DNA of 64,000 nt from Anaerolineales bacterium (GTDB taxonomy: Bacteria; Chloroflexota; Anaerolineae; 4572-78; J111). Shown piece after piece: positions 25,045 to 31,781 of the stretch. The notes below the pieces were generated by a model. The model was not told the DNA's origin and ran no database searches. It saw only the letters and a program-made list of their open reading frames with translations. Position 1 is the first letter of the stretch, and every line of letters starts with the position of its first letter. The stretch covers positions 310,001 to 374,000 of the forward strand of contig JABTUW010000003.1 in assembly GCA_015075185.1 (NCBI GenBank), in the 5' to 3' direction. The translations under genes and the position numbers were made by a program.

Positions 25045-26229
25045 ATGCTACCCAAAATATCAGACGTAGTCATTATCGGCGGGGGGGTGATGGGGGCCAG
25101 CGTGGCTTACCATCTGGCCGAACGGGGTGGGGTCAGTGTGACCCTGCTCGAACGGGAGGAGCAGTTCGGGCTAGGCTCGACCGGGCGCTGCGCCGGTGGG
25201 ATTCGCCACCAGTTCTCGACCGAGGTCAATATTCGGCTGTCCATCGAAAGCATCAAAATGATGGAACGCTTCCCCGAAGAGATTGGCCAGGAGATTGGTT
25301 TAAACCTGATTGGCTACCTGTTTGTGCTCGACAACGAGCGGGATTTTGAGCAGTTCAAACGCAACGTGGCCCTGCAGCACCACCTGGGCATTGAGTCCAC
25401 CGTCTTATCCGTGGACGACGTTCAGAGGCGCGTGCCACTGCTCAACCTGGAAGGCGTTGTTGGCGGAACCATTTATGAGCGCGACGGCCTGGCCGACCCG
25501 AACAGTATAGTCCAGGGTTATATCAACAAGATGCGCCAGCTCAAACAACAGGCCAATCCGGCGCTCTCGATCAACCTATTGAATAATGTTACGGTCACAG
25601 ACGTGCGAATGGCCCCGAGCGGCCGGGTTCAGGCAGTCGTGACCAACGAGGGCGAAATTGCTACGGAAACCATTGTCATTGCGGCCGGGGCCTGGTCGGG
25701 GCAATTTGGGGAGATGGTGGGGGTCAATATCCCCATTGTGCCGGTGCGCCGCCAGATTGCCGTGACGACGCCCATCCGGCAACTGCCACCTGATTTTCCG
25801 TTTGTGCTGTTTTTCGGGCAGTCGCTCTACTTCCATCCTGAAAGCGGTCAAAGTATTTTAACCGGCAAGTCGAACAGCAGCGAGCCGGTCAGTTTCAATA
25901 CTGAGGTGGACCCCAAGTGGACCGAAACCCATCTACTGGAAGCGATGCACCGTTTCCCTCTTCTGGAGCAAGCCGGTTTGCTGAGTGAATGGGCCGGGCT
26001 GTATGAAGTGACCCCGGACGAACAGGCCATTCTGGGCAGGCTGCCCGGCGTGGAAGGGGTGATCATAGCGGCGGGGTTTAGCGGCCACGGCTTTATGCAC
26101 GGGCTGGTTGTGGGCAAACTCATGGCCGAGGAAATTGTGGAGGGCCGGGCGTATTCGATCAATATTGACGACCTGCGCTATGAGCGGTTTGCCCTGGGCA
26201 AAGATGTGAGTGAGTATAATATCGTTTAA
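25045..26229 (+). CDS. FAD-dependent amine/amino-acid oxidoreductase (DAO/sarcosine oxidase beta-like)
   Basis: The protein is 394 residues from ATG 25045, preceded by TTGAGGATTAGT. It has a dinucleotide-binding VVIIGGGVMGASVAYHLAERG, then GLGSTGRCAGGIRHQFS, a VPVRRQIAVT segment and the C-terminal FAD motif GVIIAAGFSGHGFMHGLVVG of the DAO family. Sarcosine oxidase beta, proline dehydrogenase beta (HcnC-like) and D-amino-acid dehydrogenase members share this layout. It lies 52 bases downstream of the ornithine cyclodeaminase-like gene, consistent with a shared pathway for imino or cyclic amino acids. The partner subunit is not seen. Confidence 0.87.
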   Translation: MLPKISDVVIIGGGVMGASVAYHLAERGGVSVTLLEREEQFGLGSTGRCAGGIRHQFSTEVNIRLSIESIKMMERFPEEIGQEIGLNLIGYLFVLDNERDFEQFKRNVALQHHLGIESTVLSVDDVQRRVPLLNLEGVVGGTIYERDGLADPNSIVQGYINKMRQLKQQANPALSINLLNNVTVTDVRMAPSGRVQAVVTNEGEIATETIVIAAGAWSGQFGEMVGVNIPIVPVRRQIAVTTPIRQLPPDFPFVLFFGQSLYFHPESGQSILTGKSNSSEPVSFNTEVDPKWTETHLLEAMHRFPLLEQAGLLSEWAGLYEVTPDEQAILGRLPGVEGVIIAAGFSGHGFMHGLVVGKLMAEEIVEGRAYSINIDDLRYERFALGKDVSEYNIV

Positions 26230-26325
26230 ACAAAAAAGCGCCGGGCACTTAGGTCAGCTTGATCTCCCCATCATTGCTGTTCTAAAATGCCCGGCACAAA
26301 CTTCGAAGGGCCAGAGTGAGCAAAG

Positions 26326-26529
26326 TTAATCGCTATACCTCTGAAGGAACTGATCTACTTCCCGCTCGGCCTGCTGGCGGGCATAGCCGTATCGTTCCTG
26401 TACCAGCCCGACCAATTTGTCGCGCTGCCCTTCGACCATAGCCAAATCATCGTCGGTGAACTTCCCCCATTGGCTCTTAATATCACCCTTAAGCTGCTTC
26501 CACTTACCCATCAAAACGTCTGAATTCAT
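26326..26529 (-). CDS. CsbD family stress protein
   Basis: The 67-residue protein is highly charged and matches the CsbD family: GKWKQLKGDIKSQWGKFTDDDL followed by a helical EGQRDKLVGLVQERYGYARQQAEREVDQF tail. CsbD-like proteins are induced by general stress and are thought to be cytoplasmic, but their mechanism is not known. GAAGGAGGA precedes ATG 26529. A copy of a conserved dyad motif lies about 155 bases upstream at 26686-26712, shared with other genes of this island. Confidence 0.85.
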   Translation of the reverse strand: MNSDVLMGKWKQLKGDIKSQWGKFTDDDLAMVEGQRDKLVGLVQERYGYARQQAEREVDQFLQRYSD

Positions 26530-26685
26530 AATTCATCCTCCTTCGACCTATCTTATCTAAATCACCTGAAGCCAACATTCTGGTTTGCTCACGAACAAAG
26601 CAGAGTGTCTTTGATTTGGCTGCCATCTCAGCATAACACAGGATGCAAGATTTATCTATACTAAGTTGGGTTATTTGTTAGCTCT

Positions 26686-26712
26686 GGAAGGAGTATTTTT
26701 AAATAGCTCTAC
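26686..26712 (-). promoter_or_regulatory. Conserved dyad motif, site A
   Basis: On the minus strand this reads AGAGCTATTTAAAAATACTCC. It aligns with sites at 28489, 30652 and 31720 and has partial dyad symmetry (AGTA / TAGCT around an A/T core). It lies about 157 bases upstream of the CsbD gene. Confidence 0.5.
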
Positions 26713-26732
26713 CAGAATTTCTGGTTAACAAA

Positions 26733-26762
26733 AAAAGCGCGAGAGACACATCTCGCGCTTTT
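26733..26762 (-). terminator. Rho-independent terminator of the GlsB/YeaQ-like gene
   Basis: Perfect 12-bp arms (AAAAGCGCGAGA / TCTCGCGCTTTT) surround a six-base loop, with A and T tracts on both sides. It lies just after the stop of the gene ending at 26789. Confidence 0.85.
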
Positions 26763-26788
26763 AGTAATATGTAGTTTTAGAGGCTGGG

Positions 26789-27049
26789 TCAGGTAGCTCT
26801 CTGGACAGCGCCCACCAGAAAGAGGAGGACCACCGCACCTACAATCGCCACCAATAGACTGTAGATGTTAAACCCGGTTACGCCGGCAGCGCCGAACAGA
26901 TTCATCAGAAAGCCGCCGAGCACTGCGCCAATAATTCCGACAATGATGTTGGCCAGCGCCCCCATTTGATGGTCGCGCCCCATAATCATACTGGCGATCC
27001 AGCCGGCCAAGGCTCCAAAGAGGATCCAAACGATCAGGTTGATTAACAT
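26789..27049 (-). CDS. GlsB/YeaQ/YmgE family stress-response membrane protein
   Basis: The 86-residue protein has three hydrophobic segments and the family's Gly-rich patterns: ILFGALAGWIASMIMGRD, then IIVGIIGAVLGGFLMNLFG and a final LLVAIVGAVVLLFLVGAV. Members, formerly called transglycosylase-associated proteins, are small inner-membrane proteins raised in stress. ATG 27049 is preceded by AAAGGAGTAGT. It lies between the CsbD gene and an M48 protease on the same strand, and has its own terminator. Confidence 0.87.
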   Translation of the reverse strand: MLINLIVWILFGALAGWIASMIMGRDHQMGALANIIVGIIGAVLGGFLMNLFGAAGVTGFNIYSLLVAIVGAVVLLFLVGAVQRAT

Positions 27050-27135
27050 TGTTACTACTCCTTTCTTATTTGATTAGATCGTAATATAAGGTTTTTGTAT
27101 CAATAACCCCTCTCATTGAGTGAAGGGCGAAATAC

Positions 27136-27984
27136 CTACTGGATTAATCCTTCGGGCACGCCGTCAGGAAATTCTTCCTGAATGGCGGCCTGGATTTGCT
27201 CAATGCGCCGCTCCGGGTTTGGGTGTGTGCTAAAAAACTCTGGTTGACGCCCTCCCTCGCTGGCCTCAGCCAGAACTTCCATCACCCTGATCATCGAGCG
27301 AGGGTCATAACCAGCTTCAGCCATAAAGCGGACACCCAGGCGGTCCGACTCAATCTCGTCATCACGCCCATATTTCATGTTGATCATCTGGCCCACTACG
27401 GCGGCAATAGCGGCAGTACGTTGGGCCGAGTTAGGATTATCAGGGTCGGCAGCCGCAATCACCGCTGCTCCTGTTAAACCCTGGGTAAGCTGGGCTTTGG
27501 CAATGTGTTCCGCCGAGTGCCTGGCGACGACGTGCCCAATTTCGTGGGCCAGCACGCCGGCCAGTTGGCCTTCCGTTTCCAGGCGGCTCATCAGAGCAGC
27601 AGTGATAAAAATAGGTCCGCCCGGCAAAGCAAAGGCGTTGATTGTTTGATCATCTGCCAGAGCATTAAACTCAAACTGATATTCCGTATCTTTAGCCGCA
27701 GTTGCATTTACTAGCTGCCCGCCGACTTGATCAACCAGGGCTTGCGCTCCTTGATCCGGGTGCAACCCGCCAAATTGAGCCGCCATTTCCGGGGCCGATT
27801 GCAGGCCAAGCGCAATTTCCTGGTCAACAGTCAGGCTGACGTGTTGGTCTTCGCCGGTGATGGGGTTGTAGGCGGTGCTGCTGCAATAGGTCACAATGGA
27901 TATCAGGGCAATCACCAGAGCCACAATCCAGCGGGCATTGCCGCCAACTAATGATCTACTTCCAGATCTGCGTAATATTGTCAT
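27136..27984 (-). CDS. M48 family metalloprotease, membrane-anchored
   Basis: The 282-residue protein has an N-terminal hydrophobic anchor (residues about 19-35, with a Cys in TYCSS that might be lipidated) and a BepA/HtpX-type M48 domain. The zinc motif is in LAGVLAHEIGHVVARHSAEH, with a further Glu ligand in ESDRLGVRFMAEAGYDP. ALPGGPIFIT precedes the zinc motif, as in this family. The domain ends with FFSTHPNPERRIEQIQA, typical of soluble or lipoprotein M48 peptidases that act on envelope proteins. No TPR tail is present, unlike BepA. A 35-bp palindrome lies 32 bases upstream. Confidence 0.88.
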   Translation of the reverse strand: MTILRRSGSRSLVGGNARWIVALVIALISIVTYCSSTAYNPITGEDQHVSLTVDQEIALGLQSAPEMAAQFGGLHPDQGAQALVDQVGGQLVNATAAKDTEYQFEFNALADDQTINAFALPGGPIFITAALMSRLETEGQLAGVLAHEIGHVVARHSAEHIAKAQLTQGLTGAAVIAAADPDNPNSAQRTAAIAAVVGQMINMKYGRDDEIESDRLGVRFMAEAGYDPRSMIRVMEVLAEASEGGRQPEFFSTHPNPERRIEQIQAAIQEEFPDGVPEGLIQ

Positions 27985-28015
27985 TAAGAACGCTCCTTGT
28001 TAGGATTTTCTATCA

Positions 28016-28050
28016 AGATGATGAAGTTCAATTATTGAACTTCATCATCT
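28016..28050. promoter_or_regulatory. Perfect 35-bp palindrome upstream of the M48 protease gene
   Basis: Perfect arms of 17 bp (AGATGATGAAGTTCAAT and its complement) flank a single central base. It is AT-rich with no T-run. It may be an operator for a dimeric regulator or a hairpin in the leader of the protease gene starting at 27984. Confidence 0.55.
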
Positions 28051-28216
28051 CAACACTGGCCTCAAATTACCCCTGGCTTTCACGATGGCAAATAGCGCCT
28101 ATTCAAGCCTATGACCGCTAGAGCATCATTTAACGGGTAAGTTGATGACCAGATTGTTTGTGGCTTCCTTTGCCTTCTGCTGTTTTCACCGCTTATCCCC
28201 CCACACTTGAGAGAGG

Positions 28217-28249
28217 TCTGAGCGACCCGCGCTGAGCAGGTCGCTCAGA
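28217..28249. terminator. Hairpin downstream of the DUF883-like remnant
   Basis: Perfect 11-bp arms TCTGAGCGACC / GGTCGCTCAGA surround an 11-base loop. There is no strong T-tract. It lies 19 bases beyond the stop of the minus-strand remnant at 28268. Confidence 0.45.
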
Positions 28250-28267
28250 AAGGGGAGAGAGAGGAGA

Positions 28268-28417
28268 TCATTCGGCTTCATGGGAAGGTTTAACCAAGAA
28301 GCCGACAGCGGCACTGACTATCAAAACGACAGCCAAGGCAACCCACGGATAACGCCTTACCGTCCGCGTAATCTGGCCCGGCAGGTTATTACCGGTAGCG
28401 GTCAGCTTGGCTTTATA
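28268..28417 (-). pseudogene. DUF883/ElaB-like C-terminal tail, start missing
   Basis: On the minus strand an open frame without an ATG, GTG or TTG near its head ends with TGA at 28268. Its last 30 residues (QITRTVRRYPWVALAVV and then a Gly/Val-rich hydrophobic helix ending VKPSHEAE) look like the membrane-anchored tail of DUF883/ElaB/YqjD stress proteins. A stop codon closes the frame just upstream, so the N-terminal helical part is absent or frameshifted. A conserved dyad motif lies upstream and a hairpin downstream, in the positions expected for a once-functional gene. An overlapping plus-strand ORF (68 aa, ATG 28280) with a hydrophobic end is an alternative reading. Confidence 0.4.
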
Positions 28418-28488
28418 TTATTTCTACTGGTTATGCTACCATTGTTTGGCTGGCTTGCCCATACCAATTTGGGCGAGTTTGAATAGTA

Positions 28489-28515
28489 GAAAGGATTATC
28501 TTTTAGTAACTCTAC
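28489..28515 (-). promoter_or_regulatory. Conserved dyad motif, site B
   Basis: On the minus strand this reads AGAGTTACTAAAAGATAATCC. It lies upstream of the DUF883-like remnant and, on the other strand, 124 bases ahead of a response regulator gene. Confidence 0.5.
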
Positions 28516-28581
28516 AGGCGCTTTTTACTGCTTAATTCACCCAATTGGGTGACAAACCCGGCCAAAATGTTTTAGATTCGT

Positions 28582-28610
28582 TTAGCTCTATTCGGGTATG
28601 GTGGTATAAT
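28582..28610 (+). promoter_or_regulatory. Promoter of the atypical response regulator gene
   Basis: An extended -10 box TGGTATAAT (TATAAT at 28605-28610) with a weak -35, TTAGCT, lies 17 bp upstream. The regulator starts 28 bases later. Confidence 0.55.
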
Positions 28611-28638
28611 AAAGCCTCCAGTGGATGGAGGAAATGCA

Positions 28639-29271
28639 GTGACTATGATTCACGTGCTCATAATTGATGAAGTACCGTTGATTTGTAGTGTGCTGGCTTC
28701 GATATTGAAAGAAGAGCCTGACTTTCAGGTAGTTGGATGCGCTACTACCCTGGACGAAGCCAGGCTTTACCTGGAGAAATGTGACCTGGTACTGGTCAGC
28801 ACGACGATGCCTGACGAAGCAGCCTTAGAATTGATCCGTTCTTTAGCCAGGGTTGACTCCTCGGTCAAAGTGGTCGCGATTGGCCTGGCCGATTCAGAAG
28901 AAATCATTCTGCCCTACGTTGAGGCGGGCATTGCCGGGTATGTGCTGCGGGATGACTCGGTGGAGGAGCTGCTACAAAAAATCCGAGCCATTCACAACGG
29001 TGGAGCGCCGGTTTCCTCACAAATTGCGGCCGCCTTGATGCAGCGGGTGGCTGAACTCAAAGAACTGTGCGCCGACCTTCCAAATGAAGCTGAAACTTTA
29101 GAGGCGCTCACTCCCCGCGAGCGGGAGGTTCTGGATTTACTCCAGCAAAATCTGAGCAATCAGGCAATCGCTGAACGGCTGGTAATTGAGGTGGGGACGG
29201 TTAAAAATCACGTGCATAATGTTCTCAAGAAACTTAACCTTACCAGCCGGCGCGATGTTACCCGGATTTAA
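28639..29271 (+). CDS. NarL/LuxR-type response regulator with degenerate receiver (no phospho-acceptor Asp)
   Basis: The protein is 210 residues from GTG 28639, chosen for GGAGGA eight bases upstream; ATG 28645 is possible. The receiver begins HVLIIDEVPL, keeping the acidic pair, but the phosphorylation site reads DLVLVSTTMP with Ser54 where Asp is expected, and the conserved Lys is Arg in GYVLRDD. The C-terminal LuxR/GerE helix-turn-helix is complete (ALTPREREVLDLLQ and VGTVKNHVHNVLKKL). Such pseudo-receivers are regulated by binding partners or ligands rather than phosphorylation. It stands near a second degenerate receiver and a normal NarL-type regulator. Confidence 0.88.
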   Translation: MTMIHVLIIDEVPLICSVLASILKEEPDFQVVGCATTLDEARLYLEKCDLVLVSTTMPDEAALELIRSLARVDSSVKVVAIGLADSEEIILPYVEAGIAGYVLRDDSVEELLQKIRAIHNGGAPVSSQIAAALMQRVAELKELCADLPNEAETLEALTPREREVLDLLQQNLSNQAIAERLVIEVGTVKNHVHNVLKKLNLTSRRDVTRI

Positions 29272-29290
29272 CCTTTGAAACTCCTTCAAT

Positions 29291-29331
29291 AATAAAGATC
29301 CTAAAGATTTCTAACCTTTAGGACCTTTATT
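29291..29331. terminator. Bidirectional terminator between convergent genes
   Basis: The inverted repeat has arms AATAAAGATCCTAAAG and CTTTAGGACCTTTATT, matching with one mismatch, and has A/T-rich ends on both sides. It separates the regulator from the DUF2892-like gene. Confidence 0.8.
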
Positions 29332-29391
29332 GTGCCTGCTCATCCCAACGCCTGGCATAAGAACCAGATGATAATGGTATGCGTAATTTAA

Positions 29392-29775
29392 TTACCAGGA
29401 AGTTGCCGGGTCGCTGGCCGGGAAGGACTCCCAGACGGCTTCATCGTGCAGGTCGTCAGTGTCAATCGTACTTTCCGGTTGTTCGTGATATTCCTCGTCA
29501 AAGCGAAGTTTGGACTTGACCGTGCTGATGTCTAAAATGTTATAGGCCGGGCAATGCCCGCTTAAACCGCGATACAGCAGATAGCCGCCTCCTAGCACCA
29601 AACTCACGGCGGTGAGCGAAAGCCGCCTCAGACCAAAAAGGGCTACCAGCACTCCCAAAAAAAGGGAAACCAGGCGTTCAGCCTCACCCACATTCACTTT
29701 ATCAGTTTGGGTCAAACTCTGCCAAACATCCCCGATTTGACCCTGTTTAAGTCTTTGTCCTAAATTTTCCACCAT
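29392..29775 (-). CDS. DUF2892/YgaP-type membrane protein with acidic tail
   Basis: The 127-residue protein has an N-terminal polar part, then NVGEAERLVSLFLGVLVALFGL and LSLTAVSLVLGGGYLLYRGLSGHCPAYNIL, which is the YgaP_TM (DUF2892) double membrane segment including the GHCP motif. The tail is acidic and ends DEAVWESFPASDPATSW, a motif found at the end of many small stress-type proteins. Function unknown; DUF2892 domains in YgaP accompany sulfurtransferases. It follows the second GlsB-like gene by seven bases, so they form one operon in the stress island. Confidence 0.82.
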   Translation of the reverse strand: MVENLGQRLKQGQIGDVWQSLTQTDKVNVGEAERLVSLFLGVLVALFGLRRLSLTAVSLVLGGGYLLYRGLSGHCPAYNILDISTVKSKLRFDEEYHEQPESTIDTDDLHDEAVWESFPASDPATSW

Positions 29776-29782
29776 GTCTACC

Positions 29783-30067
29783 TCAGCGATAAATGACTCT
29801 ACGCCGCGTCAGCAGGCCAAGAATCAAGGATAATACCATCGAACCCACGATTGACCAGATAATGGGAAAAGTCTGGTTACCGATAGTGATGGCAAAAACC
29901 TCCGGCAGACCGAACTGGCGAGCCAGCCACAGCCCAATAAACGCGCCGATGAAACCCACTACCGCTGAAACCAGACAGCCGCCCAACGAATAGCCAGCTA
30001 AAGCCTGGCCTATACTCCCACATATTGCCGCAACGAGCAGCAACAAAAGCAGATCTATAAGTGTCAT
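29783..30067 (-). CDS. GlsB/YeaQ/YmgE-like membrane protein, second copy
   Basis: The 94-residue protein has three hydrophobic segments: LLLLLVAAICGSIGQALAGY, VSAVVGFIGAFIGLWLARQFGLP and a final IIWSIVGSMVLSLILGLL followed by a basic end. The Gly pattern matches the GlsB/YeaQ family, though weaker than the copy at 26789. It starts at ATG 30067 after a GGGGAATAAA ribosome binding site and precedes the DUF2892-like gene by seven bases. Function unknown, probably a stress-related inner-membrane protein. Confidence 0.72.
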   Translation of the reverse strand: MTLIDLLLLLLVAAICGSIGQALAGYSLGGCLVSAVVGFIGAFIGLWLARQFGLPEVFAITIGNQTFPIIWSIVGSMVLSLILGLLTRRRVIYR

Positions 30068-30098
30068 TTTATTCCCCTTTAACTTATGAAGAGAAGCC

Positions 30099-30488
30099 TC
30101 AGTGTATTTGCCGGTTCAAGGCCTGCCCCACGCCTTTAGGAACTTCTGGCAGCGGCCTCGATTTGATAGCCTTGAACAAATCCTCAGGCTCCAGAGCAAC
30201 TTTTTGAAAAGTTTGATAAACGTGGAAGATGTTATTTTGCAGGCTTAAGCTGATGACTTTTGTGCCAGAATGGATATTTAAAATTTCAATAATAAGCGAG
30301 GGAGAGAGACCTCGTGTCTCGTCACCATAAACAATGACTACATCCGGCCGCAATTCTTTAATTTGCTTGATAGCCTGCTTCACATCTGTTTCCTGGCCAA
30401 TGATTTTTAGCTCATTATCCTGGCTTAACAGACTTTCAAGTCCTCGACTAAACATTAAATGGCTGGAAACAATGAAGATGCTGAGCAT
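30099..30488 (-). CDS. Stand-alone degenerate receiver domain (pseudo-response regulator)
   Basis: The protein is 129 residues from ATG 30488, with AAGGGAAAG upstream; an in-frame ATG at 30563 would add 25 residues of little coding look. The receiver fold is recognisable (SIFIVSSHLMFSRGLESLL, PDVVIVYGDET, a final LFKAIKSRPLPEV). However, the acidic pair is Ser8-Ser9 and the phospho-acceptor position is Tyr54, so it cannot be phosphorylated in the usual way. No DNA-binding domain follows. It may bind a partner kinase or regulator, or be a decaying paralogue. A conserved dyad motif lies about 165 bases upstream. Confidence 0.75.
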   Translation of the reverse strand: MLSIFIVSSHLMFSRGLESLLSQDNELKIIGQETDVKQAIKQIKELRPDVVIVYGDETRGLSPSLIIEILNIHSGTKVISLSLQNNIFHVYQTFQKVALEPEDLFKAIKSRPLPEVPKGVGQALNRQIH

Positions 30489-30651
30489 CTGTTTCTTTCC
30501 CTTTACTCGTTGGAGCTGGAGTGTGCTTGATTTTTGCCAAAGCTTTTCGTCTAATAACTGCATTTTTTAGACCCGTTGCTTGAAGTAGCAATACTATTCT
30601 ACTGTCTCTTCTTGAACTGGCCTATACTCATTCAGGCGATTTTGATGCGGG

Positions 30652-30678
30652 GAAAGGACTATCTTTTAATAGCTTTGT
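30652..30678 (-). promoter_or_regulatory. Conserved dyad motif, site C
   Basis: On the minus strand this reads AAGCTATTAAAAGATAGTCC. The core CTAT(N6)ATAG is a dyad. It is upstream of the degenerate receiver gene and just downstream of the NarL-type regulator. Confidence 0.5.
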
Positions 30679-30701
30679 CTGTACCTTTAAAAGGACCTTA
30701 T

Positions 30702-31385
30702 TTACTCAAGTGGGCTATTCGCTAAGAGGGCTTCATCCACTAACCCCTGGCGTACGGCATATACGGCTGCCTGAATCCGGTTTTGCACATGCAGTTTCTC
30801 TAAAATGTTGCGCAGATGAATTTTAACCGTGTTTTCGGTGATATGGAGCGTATCGGCAATTTCTTTGTTCGATGCTCCCGTCACCACCTGCTCCAAGACC
30901 TCGATCTCTCGGGTGGTCAGCTCATCTACAGGTTGGGCCTCCTTACCCTGGGTGTACTCCGGCTGCCGAAACTCCCGCAGAATCTTGGCGGCCATCGCTC
31001 CCGAAATGGGCGCTTCTCCCTGGCGCAGCCGGTCCAGCATCCCGTACAGCTCCAGCGGCTCCAGATTTTTCAATAAATAACCTTTGGCGCCACTTTTGAT
31101 CGCCTCAAACAGGTCATTATCGTCGTCAGAAACTGTCAGCATCACAATCTGGATGTGGGGCATCTCTCGCTTGATGATTTTGACCGTTTCAATACCGTTT
31201 TGCCGGGGCATGTTCACGTCCATTAGAATCACATCGGGCATCGTCTGCTCGGCCAAAATAACGGCTTCATCTCCATCACTGGCCTCCCCGACGATGGTAA
31301 TATCCTGCCGTACCGCCAACAGCGAAGCGATCCCTTTGCGAAACAGGACATGATCGTCAACCAACAAAATGCGCAGTGGCTCCAT
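30702..31385 (-). CDS. NarL/LuxR-type response regulator, canonical
   Basis: The 227-residue regulator has an intact receiver: acidic pair in ILLVDDHVLFRKG, phospho-acceptor Asp56 in PDVILMDVNMPRQNGIE and Lys in GYLLKN. The C-terminal GerE/LuxR helix-turn-helix is complete (ELTTREIEVLEQV, then NKEIADTLHITENTVKIHLRNIL). No histidine kinase is adjacent, so it is an orphan regulator. It is the only one of three regulators in this island that can be phosphorylated. It may act on the conserved dyad motifs, but that is inference. Confidence 0.93.
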   Translation of the reverse strand: MEPLRILLVDDHVLFRKGIASLLAVRQDITIVGEASDGDEAVILAEQTMPDVILMDVNMPRQNGIETVKIIKREMPHIQIVMLTVSDDDNDLFEAIKSGAKGYLLKNLEPLELYGMLDRLRQGEAPISGAMAAKILREFRQPEYTQGKEAQPVDELTTREIEVLEQVVTGASNKEIADTLHITENTVKIHLRNILEKLHVQNRIQAAVYAVRQGLVDEALLANSPLE

Positions 31386-31438
31386 AAAGTTTATACTCCC
31401 AGTTTATTGATATCTAAATTTTGCCGAATGAGCGCAAA

Positions 31439-31600
31439 TTACCGCCTGACCAAGCCCAACACCAGCGATCCCAAGAAGATGACCAAAAAAACAAAGAACA
31501 AAATCTGGGCGATATTGGTGGCCGTTCCGGCTAGCCCGCCAAAACCGAAGAGGGCGGCAATCAGAGCAATCACTAAAAACAAAACAGCTAATTTCAACAT
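31439..31600 (-). CDS. DUF1328-like small membrane protein
   Basis: The protein is 53 residues from ATG 31600; an in-frame start at 31663 gives a poorly hydrophobic extension. It consists of two hydrophobic helices, MLKLAVLFLVIALIAALFGFG and then GTATNIAQILFFVFLVIFL, ending in a basic VRR. That is the pattern of DUF1328/YtjA-like small membrane proteins. Function unknown; such proteins accompany stress regulons. A conserved dyad motif that also forms a hairpin lies 120 bases upstream. Confidence 0.78.
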   Translation of the reverse strand: MLKLAVLFLVIALIAALFGFGGLAGTATNIAQILFFVFLVIFLGSLVLGLVRR

Positions 31601-31719
31601 TTTAGCAATCCTTTCTCCTATCAGTGACCGGCGAATAATCCCATTCCTGCATTTACAAATCAATTATATTACCCACTTTGTGCCACGACCATACCAGGAT
31701 GGATAGTTTTGGGCCAAAA

Positions 31720-31747
31720 AAAAGAGCTATCTTTTATTAGCTCTTTT
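31720..31747. terminator. Conserved dyad motif, site D, also a hairpin terminator
   Basis: The 10-bp arms AAAAGAGCTA / TAGCTCTTTT surround an 8-base loop and end in T-tracts on both strands. The core matches the dyad motifs at 26686, 28489 and 30652. It lies beyond the 3' end of glgX and upstream of the DUF1328-like gene. Confidence 0.65.
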
Positions 31748-31781
31748 GGTTAAGTATTTATGCTTTTCTCACCCAGGTGGA

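Noticed and set aside
26240..26295. Inverted GCCGGGCA / TGCCCGGC between the amine oxidase and CsbD genes as a terminator
   Set aside because: The loop is 40 bases and no T-tract follows directly; it may be a repeat word but is not a convincing terminator.
28280..28486. A 68-residue plus-strand ORF with hydrophobic C-terminus
   Set aside because: The ribosome binding site is too far away and the opposite strand carries a recognisable DUF883-like tail; listed only as an alternative.
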